Origin: Oscillospiraceae bacterium | Lineage (GTDB): Bacteria > Bacillota > Clostridia > Oscillospirales > Oscillospiraceae | DNA: 64,000 nt | NCBI GenBank assembly: GCA_016282135.1 | Contig: JAEEKA010000085.1 | Location: 1-64,000 of the forward strand | Direction of reading: 5' to 3' | Part shown: one piece after another, positions 54,755 to 63,338 of the stretch | Numbering within the stretch: position 1 is the stretch's first letter | Layout of the letters: every line of letters starts with the position of its first letter | Made by a program: the position numbers and the translations under genes | The notes under the pieces: model-generated | Databases searched by the model: none | What the model saw: the letters and a program-made list of their open reading frames with translations, nothing else | What the model was told of the DNA's origin: nothing

Positions 54755-54876
54755 TCGTTTTTTTCGAACCCGCTTTTTCCACTGCGCTTCGCCGTCCCGG
54801 AACACTTTTTCCCGTCAGGGCAAGGTTGATTCCCGGATTCGTGATCTGCGTTGTTCTTTCCCTGACCGTAGACCTC

Positions 54877-54905
54877 TTGCAATAATTGCTTTTTTGCAGT
54901 ATAAT
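54877..54905 (+). promoter_or_regulatory. Promoter of the PhoH gene
   Basis: TTGCAA (54877-54882) and TATAAT (54900-54905), 17 nt apart. Confidence 0.75.
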
Positions 54906-54943
54906 TATAAAGGCAGGATCAGCGATTGAAAGGGGTAGGTATT

Positions 54944-56326
54944 ATGAAAAAACGCTTTGTACTCGACACGAATATTTTGCTGCAAGACCCAACTGCCCTC
55001 CTGGGATTCTCGGATAATGACGTCATCCTGACGAGCACCGTACTTCAAGAGTTGGATGAATACAAAAATGCGCGGGGCGAGCTCGGGCATCATGCGAGAG
55101 GTGCGATTCGCCTGATTGAGGAGGCGCGGGCCGGCGGGGACCTGACCAAAGGCGTCAAGCTTCAGAGCGGCGGTGTTTTGTATGTGGAGCCAAACGGCGT
55201 ACACGGGGATTACCTGCCAAACGGTTTTTCGATTTCTGTTCCGGACAACAAAATCATTGCAACCTGTGTCTATCTGACAAACAAGGAGCCGTCCAATCAC
55301 GCGCCTGTCATTCTGGTCAGCAATGATATTGCGATGCGCATCAACGCATCCGTCATTCTCGGCCCGGCCCATGTCCAGGAATACAAGAATCTCGTCGTCA
55401 ACCAAGATCATTCCTTTACCGGATATACCGACCTGGAAGTGCCCTATGAGGCCATCACATCGATCTATCAAAACGGAAGCTGGGTCGGAAAGGCAGCGGG
55501 CAAAAAAAACCAGTGGAATGATAGTCTCACGGAGAATCTCTTTGTGACTGCGCAAGCAATCGACCCGGAAGGCAATGAGAAAACGGCGCTCACGGTTTAC
55601 CGGGACGGCGCGCTGCGCCGCATCGATGAGAAAAAAACGCTGTTCGGCGGGGTCACACCAAAAAACGCCCTGCAGCGCTATGCCATCTGGGCGCTGACCA
55701 ACCCGGAGATTCCTCTGGTCATCTTAAGCGGCCCGGCGGGAACCGCAAAGACCTTCCTATCCCTGGCTGCCGGTCTGGAGCAGACCTATACCTCTCAAAG
55801 AGTGCGTGACCGTCTGTATCAGAAAATTTTGATTTCCAGACCGAACGCGGAGGCGGGCGACCCAAGCTTCGGTTATTTGCCGGGCTCTTTGCATGAGAAA
55901 ATGACGCCGCTGCTTCTCCCCTTCTATGATAATCTGGAAAATCTGCTGGCCCGCAATGATGAGGAAATGACAAGAACGCAGATCGACGATCTGTTTGCCT
56001 CCGGCGTAATCGAGATGTGCGCCCTGTCCTATATTCGAGGCCGGTCGCTGACGAAAAGCTATCTGATTTGCGACGAGGCACAGAACGCCTCTCAGCTCTT
56101 GATCCGCGACATCATTACCCGCGCAGGACAGGGCACGAAAATCATCCTTGCCGGAGACCCGGAACAGTGCGACAGTCTGAACCTGGATTCGCACAACAAC
56201 GGACTTGTCTATGCCATGGAGCGCTTCCGTGACGATCCGCTCGCGGCCATCATCCGCTTCAGCGACGAGCAATCCGTACGTTCCGCCCTGGCCAAGGATG
56301 CGCTTTCCAGAATGAACAGTCTGTAG
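54944..56326 (+). CDS. PhoH-family protein with PIN domain
   Basis: A 460-residue protein with an N-terminal PIN ribonuclease domain (FVLDTNILLQDP, about 1-150) and a C-terminal PhoH ATPase/helicase domain with Walker A LSGPAGTAKTFLS and Walker B ICDEAQNAS. PIN-PhoH (PhoH2) proteins act as RNA helicase/RNases. The start at 54944 (MKKRFVLDTN) has AAAGGGG upstream. It is monocistronic. Confidence 0.94.
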   Translation: MKKRFVLDTNILLQDPTALLGFSDNDVILTSTVLQELDEYKNARGELGHHARGAIRLIEEARAGGDLTKGVKLQSGGVLYVEPNGVHGDYLPNGFSISVPDNKIIATCVYLTNKEPSNHAPVILVSNDIAMRINASVILGPAHVQEYKNLVVNQDHSFTGYTDLEVPYEAITSIYQNGSWVGKAAGKKNQWNDSLTENLFVTAQAIDPEGNEKTALTVYRDGALRRIDEKKTLFGGVTPKNALQRYAIWALTNPEIPLVILSGPAGTAKTFLSLAAGLEQTYTSQRVRDRLYQKILISRPNAEAGDPSFGYLPGSLHEKMTPLLLPFYDNLENLLARNDEEMTRTQIDDLFASGVIEMCALSYIRGRSLTKSYLICDEAQNASQLLIRDIITRAGQGTKIILAGDPEQCDSLNLDSHNNGLVYAMERFRDDPLAAIIRFSDEQSVRSALAKDALSRMNSL

Positions 56327-56519
56327 ACACAGCATTTTCTTTTTCAGGAACATCCCTCACATATTTTCAACTTTTTGAGTCTGTTTCATATCATGGCAAC
56401 GCCTGAATCCCTGTCCTTCGATCTGTCGCGGTCACCGTTGACAGAGCACAGTACACTTGCTATAATGATTTCATCCTCAAAATAATCGTCCCGAAAGGGC
56501 AGAGAAAGGAAGTAAGCCC

Positions 56520-57962
56520 ATGTTTTGCAGCAGCTGCGGCGCGCAGATTTCAGGTCAATCTGCATTCTGCCCCTCCTGCGGAAAGCCTGTCCAGCAACCA
56601 CCCGCTCAGCCTCAGTTCAACCCGAACGACCCCAAAACTATGTTGCATCGTTCCACAAATTCCGAAAGAATGACAGAGAACAGCAGCGCATATCACCAGC
56701 CGTCCGAAGGGCATAGACCTGAACGTGCTTCTGGAATGTACTATATGCAGGGAAGATCGGAGCAGCCTGCCTTTGCGGCCCGGGGAGTACCGACGCAGCA
56801 GGGCTATCTGCCGCAGAGTCCCGCCCCGGACGGGAAAAAGCCGAAAAAAGGGCTCAAGGTTTTCTTGTTCACGATGCTTTTCTTAATCCTTGGCGCAGGG
56901 TTAACTGTGGGCGGTATTTTTATCGGGAAGGCGCTTCACGCTTCTGAGCAGGATTCCGGCAGCACGGCACTTACATCGTCGAATCAGATTATGCGTTCCG
57001 ATTCCGCGTATGCGGAGGGCGAATTTACATACTCTGTAAACCCCAGGGACATACGCGTTGAGATTGATGCGAAAGACGGAAAGCATATTCAGGAAATAAG
57101 ATTTTTCGGCGTAGGAGATATCGACAGATTGTTTCCGAAGTACTACGAAAACGATAAGCAGTATTATTCGTGGAATTTATTTTTTCACGACATATTGGTG
57201 TCTTTGTATTTCGAAGGAAACGGTGAGAAGGGCGACATTCATCCCTCGGAAATGCAGCCAAGGCTGAAGGTCTACCGGCATGACGAAGGCATCGCGACGA
57301 CAGATACGTATGATATTCCTGTTGAGATAAAAGACAACGAAATCATTTTCCGGGATATTGAGATTCCCGAGGACGCCCATTTTGATCTGTACAATGAAAA
57401 CTGGGGATGCGATGTCTATATTTACAGAAATGCGGACAAAATCGTCGACGTGGATGACGTTTTTCTACTCATAAACAATGAAAGATATGATTATAATCAT
57501 CACTGTCTCCCAAGTCAAATCCCTGCTGAATCTACGGAAGCGTCCACCGAACCCATGACGGAAGCACCGGCCGAAACGACCAAACACACACCAACCGAAG
57601 AAGCGGCAGGCTTCAATCCTTCGGAAGAGAATTACTTTATTCAGGGTACTTACCTTTCCGCGGACCCGAATCTTGTCGGAGGCTCGGAGTCAACATTGAT
57701 ATTCTATCCCAACGGTTCTTTCTATATGAATATCAATTTTGGGGAAGGCTTCTGCGAATATAACGGAACATATACAACGTCAAAAAAGCAAAGCGAGATG
57801 GATGACATCTACGTCTACATGACATTTAACAATACGACGAACGGTATTCCGAAAAATGCAACCGTCGTGTTTTCGGACACATGTGATTACTGTGAGTTTT
57901 TGACCGCGGGCTTCGGCCTGATCGGTTACGGTGATCCGCCGTACGGTTTTAGCAAAAAATAA
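56520..57962 (+). CDS. Zinc-ribbon membrane protein with extracytoplasmic domains
   Basis: A 480-residue protein with an N-terminal zinc ribbon (CSSCGAQISGQSAFCPSCGKP), a Pro/Gln-rich linker, one membrane helix at about 118-140 and a large extracytoplasmic part with two regions: an Arg/Asp-rich beta domain (about 160-325) and a smaller one after a Thr/Glu/Pro linker (about 370-480). This plan is frequent in Clostridia and its function is unknown. AGAAAGGAAG precedes the ATG. Confidence 0.8.
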   Translation: MFCSSCGAQISGQSAFCPSCGKPVQQPPAQPQFNPNDPKTMLHRSTNSERMTENSSAYHQPSEGHRPERASGMYYMQGRSEQPAFAARGVPTQQGYLPQSPAPDGKKPKKGLKVFLFTMLFLILGAGLTVGGIFIGKALHASEQDSGSTALTSSNQIMRSDSAYAEGEFTYSVNPRDIRVEIDAKDGKHIQEIRFFGVGDIDRLFPKYYENDKQYYSWNLFFHDILVSLYFEGNGEKGDIHPSEMQPRLKVYRHDEGIATTDTYDIPVEIKDNEIIFRDIEIPEDAHFDLYNENWGCDVYIYRNADKIVDVDDVFLLINNERYDYNHHCLPSQIPAESTEASTEPMTEAPAETTKHTPTEEAAGFNPSEENYFIQGTYLSADPNLVGGSESTLIFYPNGSFYMNINFGEGFCEYNGTYTTSKKQSEMDDIYVYMTFNNTTNGIPKNATVVFSDTCDYCEFLTAGFGLIGYGDPPYGFSKK

Positions 57963-58088
57963 AACGTCACGGGGCTTCTTGGCGCGTCGGAATCGATGGG
58001 CGCCGCCCCAGTCCGCTCCGCAAACCCGGCGCACTCTCCCCCGGTGTTGAAAAAACAGCACTGTCTATCCGTCAAGAAATCTAATACA

Positions 58089-58127
58089 AGCTGGGAGAAA
58101 CGGCAGCATCGTTTCTCTCAGCTTCTT
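58089..58127 (+). terminator. Terminator after the zinc-ribbon gene
   Basis: AGCTGGGAGAAACG and CGTTTCTCTCAGCT (58089-58102, 58110-58123) form a 14-bp stem with one mismatch-like G-T pair, followed by TCTTGTT. Confidence 0.7.
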
Positions 58128-58156
58128 GTTGTCCGATTATTTCTGACAAATTGCTC

Positions 58157-58209
58157 TTGACAAGAACACTTGGCAGCAGTATAATCTGGTTGCGCCAAGA
58201 AAACTTGGC
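58157..58209 (+). promoter_or_regulatory. Promoter with paired CTTGGC operators
   Basis: TTGACA (58157-58162) and TATAAT (58180-58185), 17 nt apart. Two dyads of the same design lie over it: an imperfect GACAAG-AACA-CTTGGC (58159-58174) and a perfect GCCAAG-AAAA-CTTGGC (58194-58209). The XRE protein encoded two genes down is the likely binder. Confidence 0.8.
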
Positions 58210-58228
58210 ACAAAGGAGGGAGCCTATT

Positions 58229-58561
58229 TTGGAGAAGGATTATATTTTAAAAATGAGCCGTGAGGAGAACGCAGGTCGACGGGATGAACGCGAGATGGCG
58301 GTCGCTGCTGCGGCGTCTAAAGTTGGCATGCTGGTCGGTGGGTTCGTGTGCATTGTGCTGGTTTTTCTTGGCACGCTCGTTTTGAATGCCCCCGAAATCA
58401 GTTTTGCCGGGTGGATGGTGTATTTTTCCATGTATGCCAGCTGTAATTTTGTGCTGTTCCGGAAATTAGGGAATCGTCAAAACCTGATCTGGGGCATTAT
58501 TGCTGCTGTCGTTGCGGCAGGATTCTGTGCGGCGTTGGTGCTGAAAAGCGTGATGAAGTAA
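58229..58561 (+). CDS. Small two-helix membrane protein, DUF6442-like
   Basis: A 110-residue protein with a charged N terminus (LKMSREENAGRRDEREM) and two or three helices (about 28-52, 58-75 and 85-106). The pattern matches the DUF6442 family commonly paired with XRE regulators. A TTG start at 58229 is preferred, with AAAGGAGGG 8 nt upstream; the ATG at 58253 lacks a well-spaced site. The XRE gene starts 1 nt after its stop. Confidence 0.75.
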   Translation: MEKDYILKMSREENAGRRDEREMAVAAAASKVGMLVGGFVCIVLVFLGTLVLNAPEISFAGWMVYFSMYASCNFVLFRKLGNRQNLIWGIIAAVVAAGFCAALVLKSVMK

Positions 58562-58562
58562 A

Positions 58563-58769
58563 ATGAACGAAAAACTGATATTACAGAACAGGCTCAAAGA
58601 AACCCGTATCGAGAAAAAGCTGTCTCAGCAGCAGCTGGCAGATCTGGTCGGCGTGTCCCGCAATACGATCAGTTCCATTGAGACCGGGCAGTTTAATCCC
58701 ACCGCAAAGCTGGCTTTGATTCTGTGCATTGCATTGGATAAGAAATTTGAAGAACTGTTTTACTTTTAG
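58563..58769 (+). CDS. XRE-family (HTH_3) regulator
   Basis: A 68-residue single-domain helix-turn-helix protein (KLSQQQLADLVGVSRNTISSIE). It is the short form that commonly controls an adjacent membrane-protein operon. Expected to bind the CTTGGC-type dyads at 58159-58209 and so regulate itself. Confidence 0.9.
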   Translation: MNEKLILQNRLKETRIEKKLSQQQLADLVGVSRNTISSIETGQFNPTAKLALILCIALDKKFEELFYF

Positions 58770-58779
58770 GGAGGTTTCC

Positions 58780-59034
58780 ATGGATACGCAAACAGAAGGA
58801 ATTGTTGTTTCCGTCAAAAAACAATGGTGGTTATCCATCCGTACCAAAGCACTGCGGACCGGCCCGCTGGATGGCACGATTTTCCCCCACGTCATAAAAG
58901 TCAAGTATATCGCAGATGGGAAGGAATACTTCAAGCGGGTGTGGATCAATGCGGGGCAGCCGGTACCGCAGGAAGGAAGCACTGTGCGTGTCATGTACAG
59001 TGCAGAAAAACCCTCTAAGGCGAAAGTGATGTAA
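58780..59034 (+). CDS. Small protein of unknown function
   Basis: An 84-residue protein with no membrane helix, starting MDTQTEGIVVSVKKQWW and containing FPHVIKVKYIADGKEYFKR. It resembles small OB- or DUF3592-like folds that are often mis-annotated as transporter subunits. GGGAGG precedes the ATG at 58780. Third gene of the XRE operon. Confidence 0.65.
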   Translation: MDTQTEGIVVSVKKQWWLSIRTKALRTGPLDGTIFPHVIKVKYIADGKEYFKRVWINAGQPVPQEGSTVRVMYSAEKPSKAKVM

Positions 59035-59200
59035 CGCACATCTGGTTATAGGCTTTACTCAGCAAACGCGCTGTAGAGCGGCCAATGGCCGCCAGCAACA
59101 CGCAAGTTTTTCCTTGGATTCACAAAACAGTTCGTTTTTACCTTGGACGGGCGACCGATACTCGGAGAGAGAAATCTGAATCAATCGGAGGAATATTTCA

Positions 59201-59818
59201 GTGATCGGGGTTTATTTCAGCGGAACCGGAAACACGAAGCACTGTGTTGAGCGCTTAGTGCATTTGTTGGATGGCGCAGCACAGTGTGTCCCAGTAGAAG
59301 ATACCCAGATAGAAGTTTTATTGGGAAAAGAGGACACCATCGTTTTGGGTTATCCGGACGCCAAATATCAGCGCTGCACGGTGCATTTCTACCGAAACGT
59401 GTTCAGTGTCGTCCCACGATCCAAGGTCAAGCTGGTCGCCAAGATGCTAAAAGCGATTCATGCGCAGGAGAGCAAGAAAGCCTCGAGAGAAAAAGCCCGT
59501 GCTGTTGTGGCAGAGCTTAAGGCGATGAAGCTCAAGGAAGCGGCGAAAAAAGTTGAGGACGGTTTCGAAGAAACGCTGACCTATTGTGACTTCCCTTCGG
59601 AGCATTGGACAAAGATCCGAACGAACAATGTGATTGAACGATTGAATCGGGAAATCCGGCGACGGACCAGGGTGGTCGGCTGTTTCCCGGATGGGAACTC
59701 TGCGCTGATGCTGGTCTGCGCCAGGCTGCGTCACGTTGCCGGTACCCAATGGGGCAACAAGAAGTACATGAATATGAAGCATCTGGAAGCAATGGAGCAG
59801 CCTCAGATGGCCTGCTGA
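59201..59818 (+). pseudogene. Chimeric ORF: EFR1 flavodoxin start fused to IS256 transposase end
   Basis: An open frame of 205 codons from GTG at 59201, with GGAGG upstream. Residues 1-52 (MIGVYFSGTGNTKHCVE, to VLGYP) are the FMN-loop start of an EFR1-type flavodoxin/ferredoxin. From residue 53 (DAKYQRCTVHFYRN) it is the C-terminal half of an IS256-family (Mutator) transposase, keeping only the last catalytic Glu in TNNVIERLNRE and ending GNKKYMNMKHLE. The join is in frame near 59354. Neither activity should survive: the ferredoxin and most of the flavodoxin are gone, and the first two transposase Asp residues are missing. Confidence 0.85.
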
Positions 59819-59993
59819 CCATAGCAGACCGGAAGCCCAGCGTCAAGGACAAGCAAGCGGCTGCGCCGTCCTTGACGCCAGCCTCCCGGCCCGCTCTACG
59901 GTTGACAAGAGGGCTGCCGCCCTCCGGTCATACTCGTACTGGCTTCGTTTTTCAGTTTTTGCAAACAAATTTGCGCATAATACTTGACACTAC
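59354..59993 (+). mobile_element. IS256-family remnant, 3' half
   Basis: The 3' half of an IS256-like transposase gene and about 175 nt of downstream element DNA. The latter holds a hairpin (GTCAAGGAC...GTCCTTGAC at 59842-59875) and AT-rich sequence ending near CTTGACACTACC. The 5' half and left terminal repeat are absent. Confidence 0.7.
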
Positions 59994-60074
59994 CGACACT
60001 ACCACACTACCCGGATTCCTGGAACGACGCTTTTGAAAAAAAGGCAAAAGCGCCCCGGCTCACCTCGAGGGGGT

Positions 60075-60117
60075 GAAAAACAAGGATTCCCGACCACTTT
60101 CGTGATCGGGAATCCTT
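60075..60117 (-). terminator. Terminator after the tRNA-Cys remnant
   Basis: A 12-bp perfect stem, AAGGATTCCCGA with TCGGGAATCCTT (60082-60093, 60106-60117), with TTGTTTTTC downstream on the minus strand. Confidence 0.8.
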
Positions 60118-60162
60118 GGAGGTGACGACCAGATTTGAACTGGTGAATGACGGTTTTGCAGG
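60117..60162 (-). pseudogene. 3' half of tRNA-Cys(GCA)
   Basis: On the minus strand the sequence from the anticodon to the end is tRNA-Cys: TGCAAAACCG, T-arm ACCAG-TTCAAAT-CTGGT (60128-60144), acceptor CGTCACC, discriminator T and CCA. The 5' half (GGTGACG acceptor, D-arm, 5' anticodon stem) is missing and replaced by an unrelated GCAGGA-ggtcg-TCCTGC hairpin. This is the form of an attachment-site scar from an integrative element. Confidence 0.75.
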
Positions 60163-60433
60163 ACGACCTCCTGCATCTCAAAAACCCTTGTTTTTCCCGG
60201 GTCTTTCGAGGGTCCCGAAAAAAATATCCATGGGAATATCCATCGCGCACCTTGTATATCCTAAAAAGCGCTGACTTGATGTCATTTTCGCTAATGAGAA
60301 AACGTGCCTTCTGTCTTTTTCGTTCGTATTGAGTTCGCGTACTTGGTCCTGTTATTGCTCTGCGTTAGCCCTCCAATATTTTCCCCACAACAAAAAACTA
60401 TAGCATTCTATCACAGAAAGCTAATTGTCCTGC

Positions 60434-60462
60434 TTGCGTGGAATAAATATTTATGCTATGAT
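60434..60462 (+). promoter_or_regulatory. Promoter of the HD-GYP-like gene
   Basis: TTGCGT (60434-60439) and TATGAT (60457-60462), 17 nt apart. The region 60163-60433 shows no gene. Confidence 0.6.
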
Positions 60463-60576
60463 GCAATTGGAGGTAGCCGGAGAGTCAAAATTGCTCTGGT
60501 GCGAAACATGAAACAAACTCACCGGTCTGTGCGGCAAGTGCGGGACTTGGAGAAGCCGAAGCAGGAGGTAACTAAA

Positions 60577-62442
60577 ATGAAATATACATATCCGCCTTCG
60601 GAATATATGCAACAACTGTTGGAATATAATGCGCTTGAAAAGCTTGTCTTTACCCCTACGGACAGCAAGGCGCATATAATCGCAACGCTGGAACAACGCT
60701 CTGCAAAAAAGCGTGTAATCGCTGACATTGCCAACACGATAATCCGGGAGTATGTTGAAACTTTCGAAAAGGAGCCAGACATTCTCCGTGCCGAGGACGT
60801 TGAGGCGCTGGAATCATTTGCGGATATCCTGATCCCGGACGGCGGCAGGCCCGGCAAACTTGTGACGGATTTTGGCATTTACTACCGCATTTCAAAGCTC
60901 CTGACCGATTATTACCGAAAACAGGAAGATTGGGACCGATATGCGTTTGCGCTGAACCGATGCACACTTGGCTTCGATCTGCTGATAAATGCGCATGCCT
61001 TTAAAAATCAGGCCTCGCCCTATTTTGACGACAGTTTGGCGCTGTCCCGACAGCTTGACAGCGACAAGCTTCACGGGCGGGCCCGGAGCAAAGTGCTGCT
61101 TACACTTACCCGTGTGGCTTATGGCGGCGTAAGCCAGTTTTCAGCCGCAAAACTACGTGAAGTCAACTCGGTGCTGCTCTCCCACATGGAGCAACCGCCG
61201 ACCGAGTATGAAGAGAAGATTCTGCTCTCATTCCATGTCTCGCTTCTTGATTATTTCAGCGACTATTGCATCTATGCACGTGATTGCGGACTTGCGATTG
61301 ATCTCCCTTCTATCCGGCCATTCCTGATGGGAATCTGTGGAGGCCTTCGGGAAAGGCTGGAACAAGATCGGCTTCTCGGCATGGACTCTGGACAACTGCG
61401 GCTCAATCTGCTGACTTGTGACTTCTTCTTAGGCAACCTCACACTGGAGGCCATGCTTGATGGGTTGAGTACGATGCAGGAGGAGGTTTGGCATCAACCG
61501 AGCCCGCTGGCTCAAGCGTTTGGACTTGCAGGAATCAACAGTATTTTTCTGACCGTTCTTTACAAATTCAGCCCTCTGCCAAAGGATGAAATCTGCCGAA
61601 TATGCCGGAAGCGGATTCAAGAGGTTATTCCGAAGATGATAGCGGTGTCCCAGATGGCAAACAACGTGTATTTTAACCGGTTTATCGTCATGTTCCTGCA
61701 CGCTGCCTCCCTGACTGGATCCTTTGACGAATTCGCGGAAATCATTCTGGAGACCACTGTGTACGCGGATAAGCCGCTTTTCGTTCACACCGCCATGGTG
61801 CGGGAAATGAGTTTGGCAATTTTTGACTACATGGTTGCGGCGACGCCTGAGGCCTTTGACGGAGTAGCCGGAAAAAACATGACCTATATCCTGCAGCACT
61901 CAGTTAAAATGAGGCAGCTTCTGTCTGACTGCTGTATGTACCACGATGTAGGAAAGTTCTTCATGCTCGACATTGTCGGAAACTCTATGCGGCATCTTAC
62001 CGAGGACGAATTCCGACTCATCAAAGAACATCCCGGCCATTTTGAACACATATTTCAAACTGTCGGAGAGCAGGATGAGCGGGTCAAATGCATCCATGAT
62101 TGCGCTCTGACCCACCATCTCTGGCACGACGGCACTGCGGGATACCCCCTGATTCCGCAAACCAAAAACCGCCCCTTTGCAGACATTCTTGCAATTGCGG
62201 ACAGTATTGATGCATCGACGGACTTCCTTGGCCGGCCATACAACAGTGGCAAAACAATTGATCAGTTGATTACAGAGTTTCAAGCGCAATCTGGAACCAA
62301 ATACGGCCCGGAGGCCGTTGCGGCCTTATCTGCTCCGTCGGTCCGTGATCGGCTGCAATATCTCATTAATGATGGCCGCAGGGAAATTTACTATCAGATC
62401 TATGCTTTTAACCGGCTGCCCGAATTGGAAAAAGGTTTTTGA
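60577..62442 (+). CDS. HD-GYP-like phosphodiesterase with unrecognised N-terminal region
   Basis: A 621-residue soluble protein. The C-terminal domain has the HD-GYP signature: HD in CCMYHDVGKFF, His in KEHPGHFEHIF, HH and GYP in HHLWHDGTAGYPL, and D..D in IADSIDASTDFLGRPY. The usual role is cleavage of cyclic di-GMP. The first 430 residues are helical and repeat-like, without a family I recognise. The ATG at 60577 (MKYTYPPSEYM) has AGGAGG 8 nt upstream; the frame is open to 60304 but that start has no site. Confidence 0.85.
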   Translation: MKYTYPPSEYMQQLLEYNALEKLVFTPTDSKAHIIATLEQRSAKKRVIADIANTIIREYVETFEKEPDILRAEDVEALESFADILIPDGGRPGKLVTDFGIYYRISKLLTDYYRKQEDWDRYAFALNRCTLGFDLLINAHAFKNQASPYFDDSLALSRQLDSDKLHGRARSKVLLTLTRVAYGGVSQFSAAKLREVNSVLLSHMEQPPTEYEEKILLSFHVSLLDYFSDYCIYARDCGLAIDLPSIRPFLMGICGGLRERLEQDRLLGMDSGQLRLNLLTCDFFLGNLTLEAMLDGLSTMQEEVWHQPSPLAQAFGLAGINSIFLTVLYKFSPLPKDEICRICRKRIQEVIPKMIAVSQMANNVYFNRFIVMFLHAASLTGSFDEFAEIILETTVYADKPLFVHTAMVREMSLAIFDYMVAATPEAFDGVAGKNMTYILQHSVKMRQLLSDCCMYHDVGKFFMLDIVGNSMRHLTEDEFRLIKEHPGHFEHIFQTVGEQDERVKCIHDCALTHHLWHDGTAGYPLIPQTKNRPFADILAIADSIDASTDFLGRPYNSGKTIDQLITEFQAQSGTKYGPEAVAALSAPSVRDRLQYLINDGRREIYYQIYAFNRLPELEKGF

Positions 62443-62544
62443 CAGATTTTGGGTATTAAACCACAAGTTACTTTACAAACCCCGAAAACTGTGCTATATT
62501 TGGCGCAGAAAAAACCAGGGCAGCCGCCCGGAAAGGACAAAGAA

Positions 62545-62676
62545 ATGATCCGTATTCAGAAGCTTTTTTCTAAAGAATATTTGGAGCATTCCCTGTGCAG
62601 CTATTATTATGGCGTGCACGGTCCTTTGGCGCGCCCGTATGAGACAATTCTTTACGACCGACCGGAATGCCCGTAG
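62545..62676 (+). CDS. 43-residue small protein
   Basis: A short frame encoding MIRIQKLFSKEYLEHSLCS and then a Tyr/Pro-rich end, with GAAAGGA upstream. It is not recognised. A terminator (62694-62731) follows directly. It stands upstream of an XRE regulator together with another tiny ORF. Confidence 0.45.
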   Translation: MIRIQKLFSKEYLEHSLCSYYYGVHGPLARPYETILYDRPECP

Positions 62677-62693
62677 AGGAAATCCGGAGTATC

Positions 62694-62731
62694 AGGCCGC
62701 TTGTCTTGTATGAGGCAGGCGGCCTTTTCGT
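62694..62731 (+). terminator. Terminator after the 43-residue ORF
   Basis: GGCCGC-T-TGTCT pairs with AGGCA-G-GCGGCC around a TGTATG loop, followed by TTTTCG. Confidence 0.65.
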
Positions 62732-62751
62732 ATGCAAAGGGGGAAAATTGA

Positions 62752-62829
62752 ATGGAAACCAGTTATGAAAAATCAGGCGAATCCTTTTATCAGGCGTTCG
62801 TCAGTCACCCAATCAATCAGGCCGCGTAA
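62752..62829 (+). CDS. 25-residue small ORF
   Basis: ATG with AAGGGGG upstream, encoding METSYEKSGESFYQAFVSH and six more residues. Too short for a family assignment. It may be translated before the XRE gene, whose ribosome site lies in a hairpin 28 nt downstream. Confidence 0.35.
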   Translation: METSYEKSGESFYQAFVSHPINQAA

Positions 62830-62838
62830 GCCGGACTC

Positions 62839-62863
62839 TTCCGGCCAAGCGGCCGGAAAGGAG
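62839..62863 (+). promoter_or_regulatory. Hairpin touching the ribosome site of the XRE gene
   Basis: TTCCGGCC-AAGC-GGCCGGAA (62839-62858) is a perfect 8-bp hairpin whose last bases overlap the AAAGGAG site (62857-62863). It could limit translation unless opened by ribosomes leaving the upstream small ORF. Confidence 0.45.
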
Positions 62864-62873
62864 CGAAAACACC

Positions 62874-63128
62874 ATGAACATATGGCCGGTCGTTGATATG
62901 ACCGCAACCGGAAGAAACATCGTTCGTCTGCGCAAGCAGGCAGGGATGACGGTTCGGGATCTACAGGATATCTTCGGATTCAGCAACCCGCAGGCAATTT
63001 ACAAGTGGCAGCGCGGACAGGCGATGCCGACGATTGACAATCTGGTCGTTCTGGCTGCCGTCCTCGGCGTCGGTCTGGACGATATCATAATTGTCGGTGA
63101 TCCTTTTCGAGTAAAGAGCACCGCATAA
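62874..63128 (+). CDS. XRE-family helix-turn-helix regulator
   Basis: An 84-residue single-domain regulator (GRNIVRLRKQAGMTVRDLQD, then GFSNPQAIYKWQRGQAMPT). This short form with the conserved start MNIWPV is frequent in Firmicutes chromosomes; its targets are unknown. AAAGGAG lies 10 nt before the ATG. Confidence 0.85.
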   Translation: MNIWPVVDMTATGRNIVRLRKQAGMTVRDLQDIFGFSNPQAIYKWQRGQAMPTIDNLVVLAAVLGVGLDDIIIVGDPFRVKSTA

Positions 63129-63164
63129 ACTTAAACTGTTTCAGCTCCATCATGGAGCTGTCAT

Positions 63165-63241
63165 GGCCCTTTCGTCTAACAGGCAAGGACACCGCCCCTT
63201 CAAGGCGGCAATGCCGGGTTCAAATCCCGCAGGGGTCACCA
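63165..63241 (+). tRNA. tRNA-Glu(UUC)
   Basis: Acceptor GGCCCTT with AGGGGTC, D-stem GTCT/GGAC, anticodon loop CCTTCAA in the stem CCGCC/GGCGG, T-loop TTCAAAT and encoded CCA. Position 33 reads C instead of the usual T, and the T-stem has one C-C mismatch. Confidence 0.88.
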
Positions 63242-63245
63242 ATAT

Positions 63246-63333
63246 GGGTCAGTAGAGCGTAATTGGTATCGCACCGGACTGTAAATCCGGTTCCTGACGG
63301 ACGTTGTTGGTTCAAGTCCAACCTGGCCCACCA
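63246..63333 (+). tRNA. tRNA-Tyr(GUA)
   Basis: An 88-nt class II tRNA. Acceptor GGGTCAG pairs with CTGGCCC, the anticodon loop is CTGTAAA and CCA is encoded. It sits just before tyrS. Confidence 0.94.
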
Positions 63334-63338
63334 AATCT

